In this document: one piece after another, positions 4,733 to 5,201 of the stretch
Layout: each line of letters starts with the position of its first letter
Numbering within the stretch: the stretch's first letter is position 1
Assembly: GCA_039190385.1 (NCBI GenBank)
Contig: JBCCYD010000441.1
Coordinates: forward strand, 1 to 5,201
Reading direction: 5' to 3'
From: Xenococcus sp039190385
GTDB taxonomy: Bacteria; Cyanobacteriota; Cyanobacteriia; Cyanobacteriales; Xenococcaceae
DNA: 5,201 nucleotides
The notes under the pieces: model-generated
Database searches by the model: none
What the model saw: only the letters and a program-made list of their open reading frames with translations
Told to the model about the DNA's origin: nothing
Made by a program: the position numbers and the translations under genes

Positions 4733-5201
4733 TTACTCATAACCCATATTCAATTCTTGAGCTTGAGCTGCTAATTCATCTAGAGCTTTTGACCTTTGGC
4801 TATCAGCTTTTTGTTTGTATTCCATTAAGTCGCTAAAACGAATACGACGGTGTCTTCCTACTTTTCGACAGGGAATTTCTTTTGATTCAATCAGCTTAAT
4901 CAAGAAAGGACGGGAAACATTGAGAATATCTGCTGCTTCTTGGGTAGTCAATTCAGAGTGAATTGGTACTATGCTAACGGCATTTCCCTGAGCCATTTGC
5001 GACAAAATATCGACCAGAAGATAAAAAGTTGTAGCGGGAATTATGACATCTTGTTTTTGTCCATCTTCTTTGACTATTTTTAATTGAATATTAGAGGTGC
5101 GATCTCCAATCAAGGGAGCTAGAAGACGACTACTTTCTTGAGCAAGTTTGATTTCCTCTTCTGTGGGAATTTTTGTTTGATGGGGTTTATTCGCGATCGC
5201 C
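4733..5201 (-). CDS. HTH (excisionase/MerR-type) antitoxin of the PIN toxin, 5' partial
   Basis: Reading the minus strand, the frame is open to the right edge, giving 155 visible residues. A TTG at 5113 is the only start-like codon, but it falls inside the conserved sequence KLAQESSRLLAPLIGDR, so the real start lies beyond the window. Residues 30-80 are a strand-rich N-terminal part (IQLKIVKEDGQKQDVIIPAT, then LLVDILSQMAQGNAVSIVPI). Residues 84-129 are a winged-helix DNA-binding domain of the excisionase/HTH_17 type (LTTQEAADILNVSRPFLIKL, RKVGRHRRIRFSDLMEYK). The C-terminal tail (ALDELAAQAQELNMGYE) would be the toxin-binding part. Such proteins bind their own promoter and neutralise the downstream PIN RNase; that autoregulation is inferred from the family. 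It ends 3 bases before the original toxin start. Confidence 0.87.
   Translation of the reverse strand, partial: AIANKPHQTKIPTEEEIKLAQESSRLLAPLIGDRTSNIQLKIVKEDGQKQDVIIPATTFYLLVDILSQMAQGNAVSIVPIHSELTTQEAADILNVSRPFLIKLIESKEIPCRKVGRHRRIRFSDLMEYKQKADSQRSKALDELAAQAQELNMGYE
5193..5200. repeat. HIP1 palindrome at the right edge, within the antitoxin gene
   Basis: A perfect GCGATCGC. It encodes Ala-Ile-Ala in the minus-strand antitoxin frame near its N-terminus. Confidence 0.85.

Noticed and set aside
4114..5201. DGR template repeat, accessory gene or reverse transcriptase downstream of the variable region
   Set aside because: No near-copy of the variable region was seen on either strand by eye, and both genes here are a toxin-antitoxin pair; the DGR core, if any, is elsewhere.

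Overview
The window looks like chromosomal DNA from a low-GC cyanobacterium. The eight-base palindrome GCGATCGC (HIP1, a hallmark of many cyanobacterial genomes) occurs eight times in 5.2 kb, at 987, 1068, 1194, 1591, 2757, 2919, 3081 and 5193. A heptanucleotide tandem repeat of the cyanobacterial kind is present. The domain types are also those of large signalling-rich cyanobacterial genomes: TPR-linked kinase, caspase-like/FGE-like fusion, and HTH-PIN toxin-antitoxin pair. The species cannot be named from the sequence.

Layout. (1) 1-1487, plus strand: the 3' part of a serine/threonine-kinase-like gene, open at the left edge. It encodes a degenerate (pseudo)kinase domain, one membrane segment and about seven TPR motifs. 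(2) 1488-1725: a 238-bp intergenic region with a heptamer repeat that runs out of the gene 1 stop codon and a HIP1-containing inverted repeat. (3) 1726-4113, plus strand: a 795-residue fusion of a caspase-like protease (His95/Cys146), a repeat-built coiled coil, an internal twin-arginine motif and a C-terminal FGE-sulfatase/C-type-lectin-fold domain. (4) 4114-4156: a short convergent gap. (5) 4157-5201, minus strand: an HTH antitoxin gene (open at the right edge) followed by a PIN-domain toxin gene whose reading frame is broken by one TAA codon near its start.

The most interesting element is the last ~120 bp of the caspase/FGE gene. It has the form of a diversity-generating retroelement (DGR) variable region: GC-rich, at the extreme 3' end of a C-type-lectin-fold gene, with thirteen putative variable codons that all end in C or T, as expected if they derive from AAC/AAT codons of a template repeat. 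No template repeat or reverse transcriptase lies in the window, so the DGR machinery would have to act from elsewhere in the genome or be lost. If the reading is right, a retroelement-diversified ligand-binding domain is joined to a caspase-like effector. This would be a sensor whose specificity changes while its protease output stays fixed. The upstream pseudokinase-TPR protein may be a scaffold in the same signalling neighbourhood, but nothing in the sequence proves a functional link.

Three gene starts differ from a simple longest-ORF reading. The kinase-like gene and the antitoxin gene both run past their first visible TTG to the window edge. The PIN gene originally began at 4729, three bases after the antitoxin stop, and not at 4660.
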